DNA of 64,000 nt, taken from NCBI GenBank assembly GCA_003339415.1, contig PDHQ01000036.1:1-64000 (forward strand), read 5' to 3'. This stretch comes from Ophiocordyceps camponoti-saundersi (nom. inval.). Lineage: Eukaryota > Ascomycota > Sordariomycetes > Hypocreales > Ophiocordycipitaceae. Below are positions 54,603 to 64,000 of the stretch, piece after piece; the first letter of the stretch is position 1, and each line of letters opens with the position of its first letter. A model generated the notes under the pieces. The model was not told the origin of the DNA. It made no database searches and was given only the letters and a program-made list of their open reading frames with translations. The position numbers and the translations under genes were made by a program.

Positions 54603-56376
54603 GATGTCGAATCTGACTTTTGATTTTCACTGTTGCCCCCCGAATGGTGTGCCGACTTGAGAGTCAATCGAGCATTATATAGATGTAGATATAGATATAT
54701 AGATATAGCCGTGGTATGCAAGGAGGTATGCAAGGAGGTGTTGATAGTTTCAATCCTCAGTCTTTTCCTTTCTCTCTTCCCTGTTGTTCATCTGCAGTAA
54801 TCTCTGCCATGGGAATGGAATCCCTGATCAAGGACTGGCTTGCGGTTTTGCACTTTTGCAACAGAGATCAGACATGTCGTAAAAAAAAAAGAAGCAGCAG
54901 CATCTCATCCACGGGGATCTTTTGAAGTCGAATAGCCACATGGATCGTGTGGTGATGGTTTGCAAAGTCACACCATCCGATGGGGTCGTAAGAAAGGGGG
55001 TTGGCTTCCTGTCTGGAAGGGAAGCGTTGCCAAGATAGGAGGCCATACTAAGATTGATAGGGAAAACATGCCTATTCCGGTAATCGACATACATAGGCTC
55101 TCCATAGACCAACTCCCCCATCAAGGCTCGTATACATATGTAAGTTCATCTCCAACCCTCGTGTATGGGGGTGAAATGAAAGGTATGCTTAACCGGGGAA
55201 TGTGTCCAGACCTTTAAAAAGCCACGCTTCGTACAACTCGGTAGCTAACGACGGCTGCGAGCCGGAACTCGGCATGTGAGCTTCATTGGCATCCGAGAAA
55301 AGGATTGAACAACGGTCTTGTGTTGCCGGATCGTCTGCTTAAACTACGGGACCGGGTAGTTGGATGATGCACTTCAGCCCGCTGATCTGATCAAGGCCAT
55401 GGACTTGTGGATCTTGACATGATTTCATCGGATGATGGAGCGATGACCCTGAAGAAAACTGCTGATTTTTTATCACTGATTGCCGACATGGAGCATACAG
55501 CCAGCCAACGGAAGTGAGGGTAGCTCGGCGCGTCGCAGCCGACTCCTTTAAGCTCGAAGAACGGAGAAGCATGCGATGATCAACTACATACATTGTAGGT
55601 ATGTATGTATGTGGACACATATAAAAACGGTGCTCAGACCGCTCGGCTTCATGAACGGAGATGACTTCTGGATATGTTTGCCGCCAGTCATCTCGCATGC
55701 TCTCCCACAGGGCCCTGCCTTGTTCACTCCCTATCTGACTACATACATACTCTATGTGAGGTCGGTGCTCGTATAGAGATGTGTATGTAACGCTGATGAA
55801 GCAGAGGCGGAAAGGCAATGCGATTTCTTCGTTGCCCCGAGGGCGTATCGAAGTCTATCCTCGTACTGGATGGTCAAAAACGAGGCATCCATCTTCACCT
55901 CAAGGATAAAAGGAGATTGATTTCCTGTCATCAGACTTTGACGAACTTGGAACTAGCTTTGTCGTGTATGCATAAACGTCTCGACTACCTGCATGCCAAG
56001 AAAAAGATCGGCTCTTAGATACCTCTCAAGACCGTCTCCGTGCCCAGCTATTCAATGTATGGATCAGATGGGACTTGACGTCTTATCAGTCTACCTGGTA
56101 GGTGACACCTCGATGACACCTCCACGCAGCTTCTACATGTAGAATTGTGCGTGTGTCATATCATTATATGTATGTAGACTGTAGTATATAGGTACGGAGA
56201 TGCAGGCATGAATGCATGTATGTATGTATGTATGGGCTGTATAAAAAAAACACAGCTTATTATCTACACCGTCCCCGTTCCCTTCCCATGCTCATATGTA
56301 TGTCCATCAAGGCAGCTCTTCTTCATCTTTATCCTCTCCCTCTCCCTCTCCCTCTCCCTCTCTCCATCGGGGCAGG
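54603..56376. other. Intergenic region without recognisable gene
   Basis: About 1.8 kb between the enterotoxin-like gene (its promoter) and the 3' end of the cysteine-rich secreted protein gene. An ATAGATATAG run is at 54,675-54,712, a 12-bp-type direct repeat (ggtatgcaaggaggt) is doubled at 54,713-54,738, and ATGT tetranucleotides at 56,212-56,234. No coherent frame was found. Confidence 0.6.
56331..56365. repeat. (CTCTCC)n minisatellite
   Basis: Five or so CTCCCT/CTCTCC hexamers lie just beyond the 3' end of the cysteine-rich secreted protein gene. Confidence 0.75.
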
Positions 56377-56911
56377 TCATGACGACTCGGTGCGATTCAA
56401 AGAGCAATCAAAGCTGGAAATGAGCGTATTCCACTGAATCTTGCCCAAGTCCTCCTTCAGAGGCGACTGAAAGCTGACGGCGCCAAAGGTGCAACCCGTG
56501 GGACTCATACAGATGGCGCTGCAGTCGGTGACGCGAGGGAAGCAGCTAAAGGCCTCCCCGTCGGGAGCGAAGGTGCTGGTGTTGTGATGGAAGGGGGGGT
56601 TTAGCTGGATGCACTTGTTGAGCTCGTAGACCCTGTAATCGCATGTGCCGGTGGAGTTGGGGCCGGTGCATAGTAGGACCTTTTTTTGAGTGTGTCAGCA
56701 GAGATGCCTAGGTGTACCTATCTGGAGATGGGATAGAGAGAAGGAGAGAGAGAGAGAGAGAGAAACAGAGGGAGAGGAAGAGGAGGGGGAGGGGAGGAGG
56801 AGGAGGAGGAGAAGAGAAATAACGCACCCCTCCAATCGCCCGCTTCTCGACGGGCGAACTCGATGCAAGTGCCGCCGAACCGACGACGACGAGCGCTGAC
56901 GAGATCTTCAT
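56377..56911 (-). CDS. Small secreted cysteine-rich protein (128 aa, 8 Cys)
   Basis: Two exons (56828-56911 and 56377-56679) flank a 148-bp intron with a purine/pyrimidine microsatellite inside it. The product has a signal peptide (MKISSALVVVGSAALASSS), then the Kex2-like site VEKR, so a propeptide is probable. The mature part of about 104 aa has eight cysteines (LLC, GTC, NKC, FSC, TDC, AIC, TGC, FDC), enough for four disulfides, and two NxT/S sequons (NST at 33-35-type position, NTS). No family name is recognised. Size, cysteine number and Kex2 site suggest an extracellular effector-like or cell-wall protein. A tandem CRE-like array lies upstream. Confidence 0.78.
56738..56815. repeat. Purine microsatellite inside the intron of the 8-Cys gene
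   Basis: A (GA)n then GAGGAG-type purine tract lies within the 56680-56827 intron, stretching it beyond the usual length in this window. Confidence 0.75.
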
Positions 56912-57148
56912 GGTGAGAGAAGAGATAGGGTCTTTTTTTTTTTTTGCGGGGGGATTTGAGAGGAAGAAGGAAGGAAGGAAAGGAGGGGGGGAAAAAGAAA
57001 GGAAGAGAACAAAAACAGATGATGACGAGAAGAGACGGGAAGAGAAGAGGAGAGAGAGATGAGGAGAAGAGAGAGAGAAAGAGAGAGAGAGAGGTGTGTG
57101 ATTATGGTTGGACCGAAAGCAGCATTCATCCAACGAATGCATGTATGT

Positions 57149-57169
57149 ACGTCACGTCACGTCACGTCA
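57149..57169. promoter_or_regulatory. Four overlapping ACGTCA (CRE-like) sites
   Basis: ACGTCA is repeated every 5 bp at 57149, 57154, 57159 and 57164, about 240 bp upstream of the 8-Cys secreted-protein start. ACGTCA/TGACGT is the core recognised by Atf1/CREB-type bZIP factors. Function is inferred. Confidence 0.45.
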
Positions 57170-57170
57170 A

Positions 57171-57232
<62 letters not shown>
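57171..57232. repeat. Microsatellite (CT)n(GT)n
   Basis: About 22 CT units run directly into about 9 GT units. Confidence 0.85.
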
Positions 57233-57984
57233 TCATACAACTCCGTACCTACGGATAGTACATAGGTAGTAAAAAGAGGTACAGGCACATACAGACACAG
57301 CCATCCGTACGAGTTACCTCTGTTCATAAGCAACCAACCGCTCACCTTTGCTTGGCCTTACTTGCGTGTGTGTTGGCCCGCCGATCTCTTTTCGCTTTAG
57401 CCGTCTACGTACGTACGTTATCGGTAGCCTCCGACCGACGACGTCATCCCTTCCCCCTTTGACCTTGACTTACCTTGGCCCGGTAACGACCTGTAAGCCA
57501 CGCGGCACAGTATCCGTACCTACCTACCTACCTACTACTGAGGCTACCGCACACATCTCCGTATAGTAGTAGTAGACGTAGTACGGATAGACAGGTACGG
57601 GGACGGATATAAGCCGACTCTGACGCGCCCCCTTTCTGTGTATGTATGTATATCTGTATCGCTGAAGCCGGGCCTGGTGAGACATGCCCTTTCTCTACGT
57701 GCATATGTTCTTCATCACCTGAAGAGACACAACCACACAAACATGGACCACAATCGACAAGGTCATAATAAACGCTGCCTTTCCTCATTAACCCTTCCAA
57801 GACAAAGAAAGTATGCTGATTCCAGGTCGGCAAACCCCTCGGTCAGATATAAAACCATAAATCAAGCTTTTTTTTTAAAGGAAAAAACTCCCACGCTTAT
57901 GCGTCCTCCCAGACGACCGAACTGGGCACCATTGCTGCGTGCGGCCGAGTGCTTTTGATATCACCGAGGCAAAGCCTACACTCC

Positions 57985-58625
57985 TCACTGCACAAGCTCC
58001 TCACACGTCCAGTCCTCATAACTGTCGTCCGTCGTAAGTAAAACTAGGCTTCGAAAAAAATAACAAAAAGAAAACTTACTATCCATCAGGAAGATATCTC
58101 CGTACAATGAGCGGAATCTTCTTCTCCCGCAGCTCCCTGATGGCAATCTGCAACGGGTCCGTCTCGCCTTCGAGGTCGACCAGAACCGGCGCATTCATAC
58201 TGCGGCAGCATCAGCATCAGCAACAACCCATACAGCCCAAATCCCTCTCGCCGCTTCGCTCGCCTACCTGATCTGCAGCGCCCGCGTTCCTAGGATACGC
58301 GCTCTTTCGTACTTGGTCATGTACGGCGTCGTCGTCCGTTCGTTCTCGGGTATCTTCTTGTCCTTGACCGACTTTTCACCTCCTTTGTGTGCGTTGGCCG
58401 AAGCCGAGGGATCGCCTGAGACGACGACATTATCTTGATCTTCGCCGTCTGCGTTGCGCTCCGCGTCGTCATCGTCGCCGACTTCGGGTTCGTAGAACTC
58501 GGTCACCTCCTCTTCCAGCATGGGCTCGTCACTTTCGCCGGTCAGCTTGCGCGCATCTTCTTCTCGGGCTCGTCGCATAGGACATACCCTCCCGCGCCGA
58601 CGTCGTCATCACCGAAATCAGACAT
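57985..58625 (-). CDS. RPO26: RNA polymerase I/II/III shared subunit Rpb6 (ABC23)
   Basis: Four exons (58588-58625, 58268-58531, 58080-58199, 57985-58021) give 152 aa; introns are 56, 68 and 58 bp, the first with a CTGAC branch site. The acidic N-terminus ([13 protein letters not shown]..) is followed by the conserved core [42 protein letters not shown] and the C-terminal [18 protein letters not shown]. Rpb6 binds near the clamp in all three polymerases. Length (yeast 155) and all phases fit. Divergent from the TFIIIA gene with 269 bp between starts. Confidence 0.95.
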
Positions 58626-58878
58626 GCTGAAAGCGTGCAAGATTCGCGCCGTCCGGGCGGTCGATGTGTGTGTGTGCGTGCGAGGAGGATGCGTTGGTTG
58701 TCGCGGTGGATGCGTTTAGGGAGGGAAGGAAAGAGAAAGAAAAAAAGAGGCCGCGTTTAAAAAAAAAGAGACGGCGGCCGCTGATGACATCGTCCGTCAA
58801 TTTTTGAACTAGCCGATGTTTTACCGACCTTACACACAACCTGGTATTGCAGCATCATATAATAAAATCCTTCTCAAG

Positions 58879-58898
58879 ATGCAATGCAGCGACAATGA
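58879..58898 (+). promoter_or_regulatory. Overlapping upstream AUGs before TFIIIA
   Basis: Two ATGs precede the TFIIIA start. The ATG at 58884 opens a 4-codon frame whose TGA overlaps the TFIIIA ATG (ATGA). The ATG at 58879 opens a 9-codon frame that ends just inside the gene (TAG at 58906-58908). They could limit translation if the mRNA starts upstream of them. Confidence 0.45.
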
Positions 58899-60433
58899 GC
58901 AAACGTAGCGCTGATCAAGTCGCGTTACCTGTCTCATCATCGAAGCGAATACACCTCGATGATGACAACAATGATAACGATGAAGCAGACGTCGGCCATG
59001 ACCAAATCTCTTCGCCTTCCTCCCCGACCTCCACCGCCGAAGCTGAGACGCCTGCGACCGCAGTCACGACGCCTAGAAGCAAATTCCCCTCCGATCTCAA
59101 GACGCTGTCCTGCACATGGCCGGGATGCCCCAAGACATTCAACCGCCCCGCCCGGTTAAGGGATCACCTGAATTCTCACGCCGACCACCGGCCTTTCAAG
59201 TGTACTTATGAAGGATGCGATAAGAAGTATGTCGAGAACAAGCATCTCAAGCAGCACGTCAAGGCATCCCACACCCAAGAAGCAAAGTACCTGTGTCCGA
59301 GACCAGGCTGCGGCAAGAGCTTCGTCACCGGCACCCGACTCAGGCGTCACCAGGCTGTACACGAGGGAGCCGACCGGTTCCGTTGCGGCGACTGCCATCA
59401 GAGCTTTCGAAAGAAGGAGACGCTGCACAAGCACGTTCGCCAGGACCACCTGCTTCTTCCCGCCCACGAGTGTCCCGAGCCGAACTGCGACGAGGCCTTC
59501 GACTCTAAGCCCAAGCTGCGCCGTCACCACGCCAAGGCTCATGGCGAGATCAGGTTCTGGTGCGACGAGTGCGTCCCCTGCGCGGTCGAGGACGGCACCC
59601 TTCAACGCGTCGGCTTCACCACCCGCCTGCTGCTCGACGCCCACGTCAAGCAGGAGCACCAAAACTGCATCTTCTGCGATTACAAGTCTGCTACCCGGTG
59701 GGAACTGGAACAGCACGTCGAGGTGAACCACTCCGGGAAGTCGGTCGAGGATCGCAAACTCCACGACTGTAGCTTTGACGGCTGCGGGAAGAGTTTCACC
59801 AAGATTTCAGCCCTCAACGTACACGTTCGCTCCGCCCATCTCGGCGTCCGCTTCGTCTGTGGTGAAGTCGCCCTGTCTGGCACCCGCTTCGACGGCTGGT
59901 CCAACGCGTCCGGCTGCGGCGAGCGGTTCGTCAGCAAGGCGAGGCTGGAGGATCACGTCCGCTTCATACACCTCGGCCAGCCCCGCCCCAAGCTATCGCA
60001 AATAGAGCGGGAGGTCGACGACGCAGACTTTGTACTAGACCTCTGCGGTATCACCAATGAGGCGAAGAGGACGATCGCCTGTCCGCGTTGCCCGGAGCGC
60101 TTCATCCGCCATCACGACCTCAACCTCCATCTTTCAGCATGTCGCAAAGACGCCGAGGAAACGACGCTGACGGAGCTCATGCCGCACGCCGATACGCCTC
60201 CCCTTTCCGTCGACCCTCTTTTCGACCATCAGATCTTGGCCCAGTCCGGTTGGGATGATGACGACGACGACGACGACGAAGACGAAGGCGTCTTCGCTGC
60301 TCAGATGGAGTACGAGACCCCAGCGGACGACTGGGCCATCGACGAGGCCGACATGCTTCTCCTGACGCGCGATCCCCCTCAGGACCTCGACCCGGACCTC
60401 TTCGATTCGGCGTCTGGCTGGGGTCACGTCTAG
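58895..60433 (+). CDS. PZF1: Transcription factor IIIA, C2H2 zinc fingers
   Basis: Single exon, 512 aa from ATG 58895. An acidic, Ser-rich leader is followed by a run of about nine to ten C2H2 fingers (about 75-430). The first is CTWPGCPKTFNRPARLRDHLNSH and the second CTYEGCDKKYVENKHLKQHVKASH, which is the TFIIIA type. A gap of unusual length (about 235-265, WCDECVPCAVEDGTLQRVGF) interrupts the finger spacing. The C-terminus has a poly-Asp run (DDDDDDDEDEG) and is acidic. TFIIIA binds the internal control region of 5S rRNA genes and recruits TFIIIC/Pol III. Closely linked to RPB6. Confidence 0.88.
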   Translation: MSKRSADQVALPVSSSKRIHLDDDNNDNDEADVGHDQISSPSSPTSTAEAETPATAVTTPRSKFPSDLKTLSCTWPGCPKTFNRPARLRDHLNSHADHRPFKCTYEGCDKKYVENKHLKQHVKASHTQEAKYLCPRPGCGKSFVTGTRLRRHQAVHEGADRFRCGDCHQSFRKKETLHKHVRQDHLLLPAHECPEPNCDEAFDSKPKLRRHHAKAHGEIRFWCDECVPCAVEDGTLQRVGFTTRLLLDAHVKQEHQNCIFCDYKSATRWELEQHVEVNHSGKSVEDRKLHDCSFDGCGKSFTKISALNVHVRSAHLGVRFVCGEVALSGTRFDGWSNASGCGERFVSKARLEDHVRFIHLGQPRPKLSQIEREVDDADFVLDLCGITNEAKRTIACPRCPERFIRHHDLNLHLSACRKDAEETTLTELMPHADTPPLSVDPLFDHQILAQSGWDDDDDDDDEDEGVFAAQMEYETPADDWAIDEADMLLLTRDPPQDLDPDLFDSASGWGHV

Positions 60434-61332
60434 GATTCGATGACTGAGCCGGTTTTGCTCGAATGGCATGATCATGTAAAGGGGTATTATCATAAAAGGA
60501 GCGAGGTATTACTAGCCCTCCGTCCATCCCTCGCATGAAGACGGCACCTAACGATATCCCAGTCTCGAGGCACGTCGTTTTCCCGATATCTGTAAGAGCC
60601 AGGTCGTTTCTGCTAGGAATCCGTTCAAGGACATGCCTATTAGGCCACTAGAGTAAATTCCAATAATAATAATAATCCGTTCAAGGACATGTATTACTGC
60701 AACAGCATCTGATGACACGTATCTATCTATCTGTCTATCTACCTAGATTTCTCATACGCATAATAAGAAAACCATCATGCCTCAACAGCATCCTAGCAAG
60801 GATACCAAGCCCGAAGCCCCAACAAGGTGCCCCCTTCTCCCCATCTCCCTCATCCGTCCAAATTCCCAACAAGATACAAGATCCGCGCGTCGCAATACTC
60901 AAGCCGCAATTCTTCGACTCCATATTGATTTCATTCGGCGTTCCTATTTTTTCTATCGTTCCCCTATCATTCGCTTCTTCTCTTCAATTGTTTGAGAACT
61001 CCAACGTCCCGTATATGTATTCCATGTCTTGAGACCCCCTTTCCTCATGACAAAAAAAAAGCAAACATCGCTGCCGCTACCGACAATGAACGAGAGGGAA
61101 AAAAAGAGACAAAGGGAAAATAAAAGGAGGCGTTTGGACGTCAAAAAGGGGGTGAAGAGACAAGGGGAGTGAGAAAGAGGTGCGAGAAAAGGCGTCTGTT
61201 ACACGTCTACAAGCCTGCGCCAGGATCCCGTTCATAAAGACAAAAAGCCACTTCATGCAGGTGACAAGAGAGGAGCGGAAGGGGGGGAGACAGTTGGAAG
61301 AATAATGGATGACGAGAAAGGGAGAGATTCGC
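60434..61332. other. Convergent intergenic region TFIIIA/ZRT3
   Basis: About 900 bp with short (TCTA)n at 60,719-60,742 and a duplicated ccgttcaaggacatg (60,623 and 60,678). Both adjacent genes end here. No coding signal. Confidence 0.6.
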
Positions 61333-63059
61333 TCAATGGGCCGCAAAGAGGGCATTGCTGAAGCCCATGAGGACCATGCCGAGGAACCCGAAAAAAATAC
61401 ACAGGTTCCTATCATGGTTGAGACTCAGACTCTCGACAAAAAGCTGCAAGGCCACGCTGACCATGATGCCGGCGGTGGCGGCGAAGAGGCAGGCGTAGGC
61501 GACGGCGTCGGGCGTAAGGTGGGTACGACTGGCGAGCCTGAACCAAAGGGCGGCGATGCCGGCGCCCATGGGCTGGGAGAGGCCGCCGAGGAGGGCGGAC
61601 CAGAGCATGGCGCGCCAACGGGAGCCGAGGGCCATGTAGAGGGGCAGGGCCAGGGCGAAGCCCTCGGTAATGTTGTGGACGAAGAGGGCCATGAAGACGT
61701 TGAAGCCGAGCGCCGGGTTGGCGTGGTTGGTGGCGTACGTGATGAAGCCCTCCGGGAACTTGTGCAGGGCGATGGCGATGGAGGTCTGAAGGCCGATGGA
61801 AAGGAAAGCGTTTGTTGGGACGTGGTGGTGGTGTTGGGCTTCTGGGTCCTCGTCGTTTTCTTCTTGATCGAGGGAGATGCGGCGTGACTCGGAGTTGTGG
61901 TCGTGGTCATGGTGGTGGTCGTGATCGTGGCTATCATCATGGTGGTGGTGTGAATGGTTGAGGAGGACGTGGGGGTTAAGATGGCCGTCCAAGGGATCCT
62001 CTTCGTCGTCTCGTAGGCCTGTGGCGTCGAGAGGCTCTCGCGAGGCTGCGCGACTGGTGCGGAAGAGAGGGCTGACCGGCTCGTCACCGACATGATGGTC
62101 CGGGAAGAGGCCGGTAGTGGTGCGCAGCGTCGTCGGTTGGCGCGAGTAGCGCTTCGTCGACAGGTGCTTGAAACATTCCTGGCCACAGGGATCGCTGTAG
62201 CCGTAGCACATGCCCTCCTCGTCGCATCCGCATTTTGTGTCCTTGACAAAGGACATGACGCGCTTCTGTACGTGATACATGGAGGGACGGCGGGCGAGGG
62301 CCGAGTCGGTCGTCGTCGCCCGAGCGCGGCTAGCGGACGCGGCCGACTGATCCGTCACGACGAACTGCGGTGGCTCTTCATCGGTCTTGGCAAGTAATGG
62401 AGTGGCTTCCGAGGGTCGAGGGTCGTCATTTTTGGATGAGGGGCAGGCGGATGATGGGCGCGGTGAGAGCCGGCGACCGGCGCGTCCGACGCTGGACCGT
62501 CGGCGGGAGACACGGCCGTCGGCCTGAGCATCGGCCTCGGCATGTGAATGATCGCAGTCGACGACGTGGGAGGGCATGTACTGATGCAACACGCGGGAGA
62601 CGACCTGAATGCCGAAGAAGCCGGCGCAGAAGCAGGCCATCATGACGAAGCCGGCGCGTTGGTCGTCCCAGCCGCCGTCGTGGGTCAGGTACTCCTTTGA
62701 CTCGGGGAGCATGCTGAAGAGGGAGGAGAAGAGCTAGGATTGTCAATCAGGAGAAGAGTATAAGCAAGCGGAATAAACAGGAGGGCGGACCATGACGCCG
62801 AAGCTGAGGCTGAGAGACGAGGCCAGGAAGACGTTGCTATCCTGGATGCGAAAGTGGCGCTTCCCCGGGAGGAGACGGACGACGACATCGACGCAGATGA
62901 TGGAGGCGCCGAGGACGCATGCTTTTCGTTTTGGGTTGCAATGGTCAGCGGTTACTACCTAATGATCGAGGGCGTTGAAGAAGACGAACCGACGCCGCTG
63001 ACGATGGCCATGATCCAGCCTCGGGTATCATTGTCGAGGCGGCTGGCGACCAGCTCCAT
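61333..63059 (-). CDS. ZRT3: ZIP-family zinc transporter, vacuolar ZRT3-like
   Basis: Three exons (62990-63059, 62791-62921, 61333-62733) encode 533 aa. Introns of 68 and 57 bp join SGV-ACVLGASIICVDVV and FGVM-LFSSLFSMLPESKE. Eight membrane segments are expected: three N-terminal ones, then a long cytoplasmic/luminal loop with a Cys cluster (CGCDEEGMC..CGQEC) and a His/Asp array (NHSHHHHDDSHDHDHHHDHD). The ZIP signature helices follow (HKFPEGFITYATNHANP and HNITEGFALALPLYM), whose His/Glu/Asn line the metal path. Yeast Zrt3 exports stored zinc from the vacuole. The His-rich loop may sense or bind zinc. Name by similarity to Zrt3 rather than Zrt1/2. Confidence 0.9.
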
Positions 63060-63242
63060 AATCTAGAGCTTCGGGGAAATAGTATGGATGAAGATGAGAT
63101 ATGGTGGAGCTGGTTATGGAGAAGGGGGACCGTTATGGACGAGCAGTGGAGGCGGGTGTGAAGAAGGAGGAGGATGACTTGAGAAGCTGGCAGACGCTAG
63201 TCTCGAAACGTCGTGTGTTGACGACGAGGAGAGGATAGAAAC

Positions 63243-63279
<37 letters not shown>

Positions 63280-63293
63280 GAGAGAGAGAGGGT

Positions 63294-63331
<38 letters not shown>

Positions 63332-64000
63332 GATTTAGAAGTCAGAAACAGAGAGAGAGAGAAGAAGAGGAAGAGGAAGTGGAAGAAACAGGAGAGGGAG
63401 GGGGGGGGGGGAAGGAGACAGAAGGAGCCGATGGGGGAAAAGAGAAAGAGACGATATTTATGAGAAGCGAAGAGAGAGGGAGAGAGACAGGAAAAGAAGT
63501 AGAGGAAGAGGAAGAGGAAGTAGAAGAAGAGAAAATGGACCGGCGAGCTCTATCACCTGTCTGTCTAGTATGTGCTATCCGCTACCACCTACGGAAAACA
63601 GCGAGAGAGAGAGAGAGGCGGTCGCAACGGAGTCGGAGGCGTCGCACGGGCGAGCCATCCGGGTTCATGCGCCATGCAGGACGAGAAGAAGGAAAGAAAG
63701 TCAAGTACCTGCCTAGCTAACTTGGGTGGTTAGGTACGGATAGGTAGGTTGGCCAGTATCCGTAGACATGAAAGGAATCAAAGGAGAGAGAAGAAGAGAA
63801 ATTGAAATAGATTGCATTGTTACTAAAGGAAGAAGAAAGGAGAAGATCCTGACCAGGTCCTACCTAACAAAAGGGAAGGGGAGAGGGGGGGGGGTGGGAG
63901 AGGGAGGGAATCGGGGGGCTCGGAGGACGAGGAGAGAGGGAGGGGGGTGCGAATCCTTGCGGCTCGGCCCGGGGGGCTTCTCTTCTTCTCTTTCTTCTCA
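63060..64000. other. Microsatellite-rich upstream region
   Basis: ZRT3 promoter side to the end of the window. (GT)n at 63,246-63,276 runs into (GA)n at 63,280-63,330, followed by purine-rich DNA with G-homopolymers (63,400 and 63,885). The open frame over 63,247-63,720 is a translation of these repeats and is not a gene. The GGTACGGATAGGTAGGT stretch at about 63,733 is also simple. No further gene is seen. Confidence 0.65.
63246..63335. repeat. Microsatellite (GT)n(GA)n
   Basis: About 15 GT units then interrupted GA units. The tract is likely polymorphic. Confidence 0.85.

Larger units (their letters stand above)
56912..57984. other. Upstream region of the 8-Cys gene; microsatellites
   Basis: About 1.1 kb of intergenic DNA to the 3' end of RPB6. 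It has purine runs (57,050-57,095), a four-fold CRE-like array (57149-57169) and a (CT)n(GT)n tract (57171-57232). No coding signal. Confidence 0.6.

Noticed and set aside
63247..63720. 157-aa frame
   Set aside because: Translation of (GT)n(GA)n and other purine repeats; no gene-like composition.

Overview
The window is nuclear DNA from a filamentous ascomycete, most likely a Sordariomycete and plausibly Hypocreales. The signs are split genes with 50-150 bp GT..CTRAC..AG introns, a full set of ascomycete housekeeping genes, a 14 kb AT-rich block with the signature of repeat-induced point mutation (RIP), small secreted proteins, and a secreted protein with a heat-labile-enterotoxin-A-like fold. 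That last family is best known from insect-associated Hypocreales. The taxonomic placement is inference.

1-14,200 is a RIP-destroyed repeat block. A chromoviral Ty3/gypsy element on the + strand (element B, 1049-13080) is interrupted inside gag by a second copy of the same family on the - strand (element A, 1853-7863). All four LTRs are exactly 370 bp and both elements keep perfect 5-bp target-site duplications (GTAAT and CTTAG). A related older LTR and a Tc1/mariner transposase remnant flank them. No reading frame of useful length survives. From about 14.2 kb the composition becomes normal, with many microsatellites and homopolymers.

16-64 kb is gene-rich. In order: RAX2 (-), LCL3 (-), PUP1 (-) divergent from NUP159 (+), a short secreted protein (-), RPC40 (+), UBA3 (-) divergent from TEL2 (+), an MST-1/Sid1-type kinase (-), an unknown 171-aa protein (-) divergent from PSO2/SNM1 (+), LSM2 (-), UTP12 (-) divergent from ARC35/ARPC2 (+), the enterotoxin-A-like secreted protein (-), an 8-cysteine secreted protein (-), RPB6/RPO26 (-) divergent from TFIIIA (+), and a ZRT3-like vacuolar zinc transporter (-). 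Several models had to be assembled from spliced exons: LSM2 (4 exons), RPB6 (4), ARC35 (5), UBA3 (5, including a 6-nt microexon and a start codon split off by an intron), RPC40 (apparent GC-AG intron) and the enterotoxin-like gene (7).

Functionally the region is rich in RNA synthesis and processing: RPC40 (Pol I/III), RPB6 (Pol I/II/III), TFIIIA (5S rRNA), UTP12 (18S processing) and LSM2 (mRNA decay and U6). Genome maintenance and signalling (TEL2, PSO2, UBA3, the kinase) and polarity or trafficking (RAX2, ARC35, NUP159) are also present. A palindromic TCACGTGA (or CACGTGA) site recurs in several housekeeping promoters. No rRNA, tRNA or CRISPR array was found by eye. I see no clearly new multi-gene system. 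The strongest unusual items are the nested retroelements, the UBA3 microexon and the enterotoxin-like protein that lacks the usual catalytic residues.
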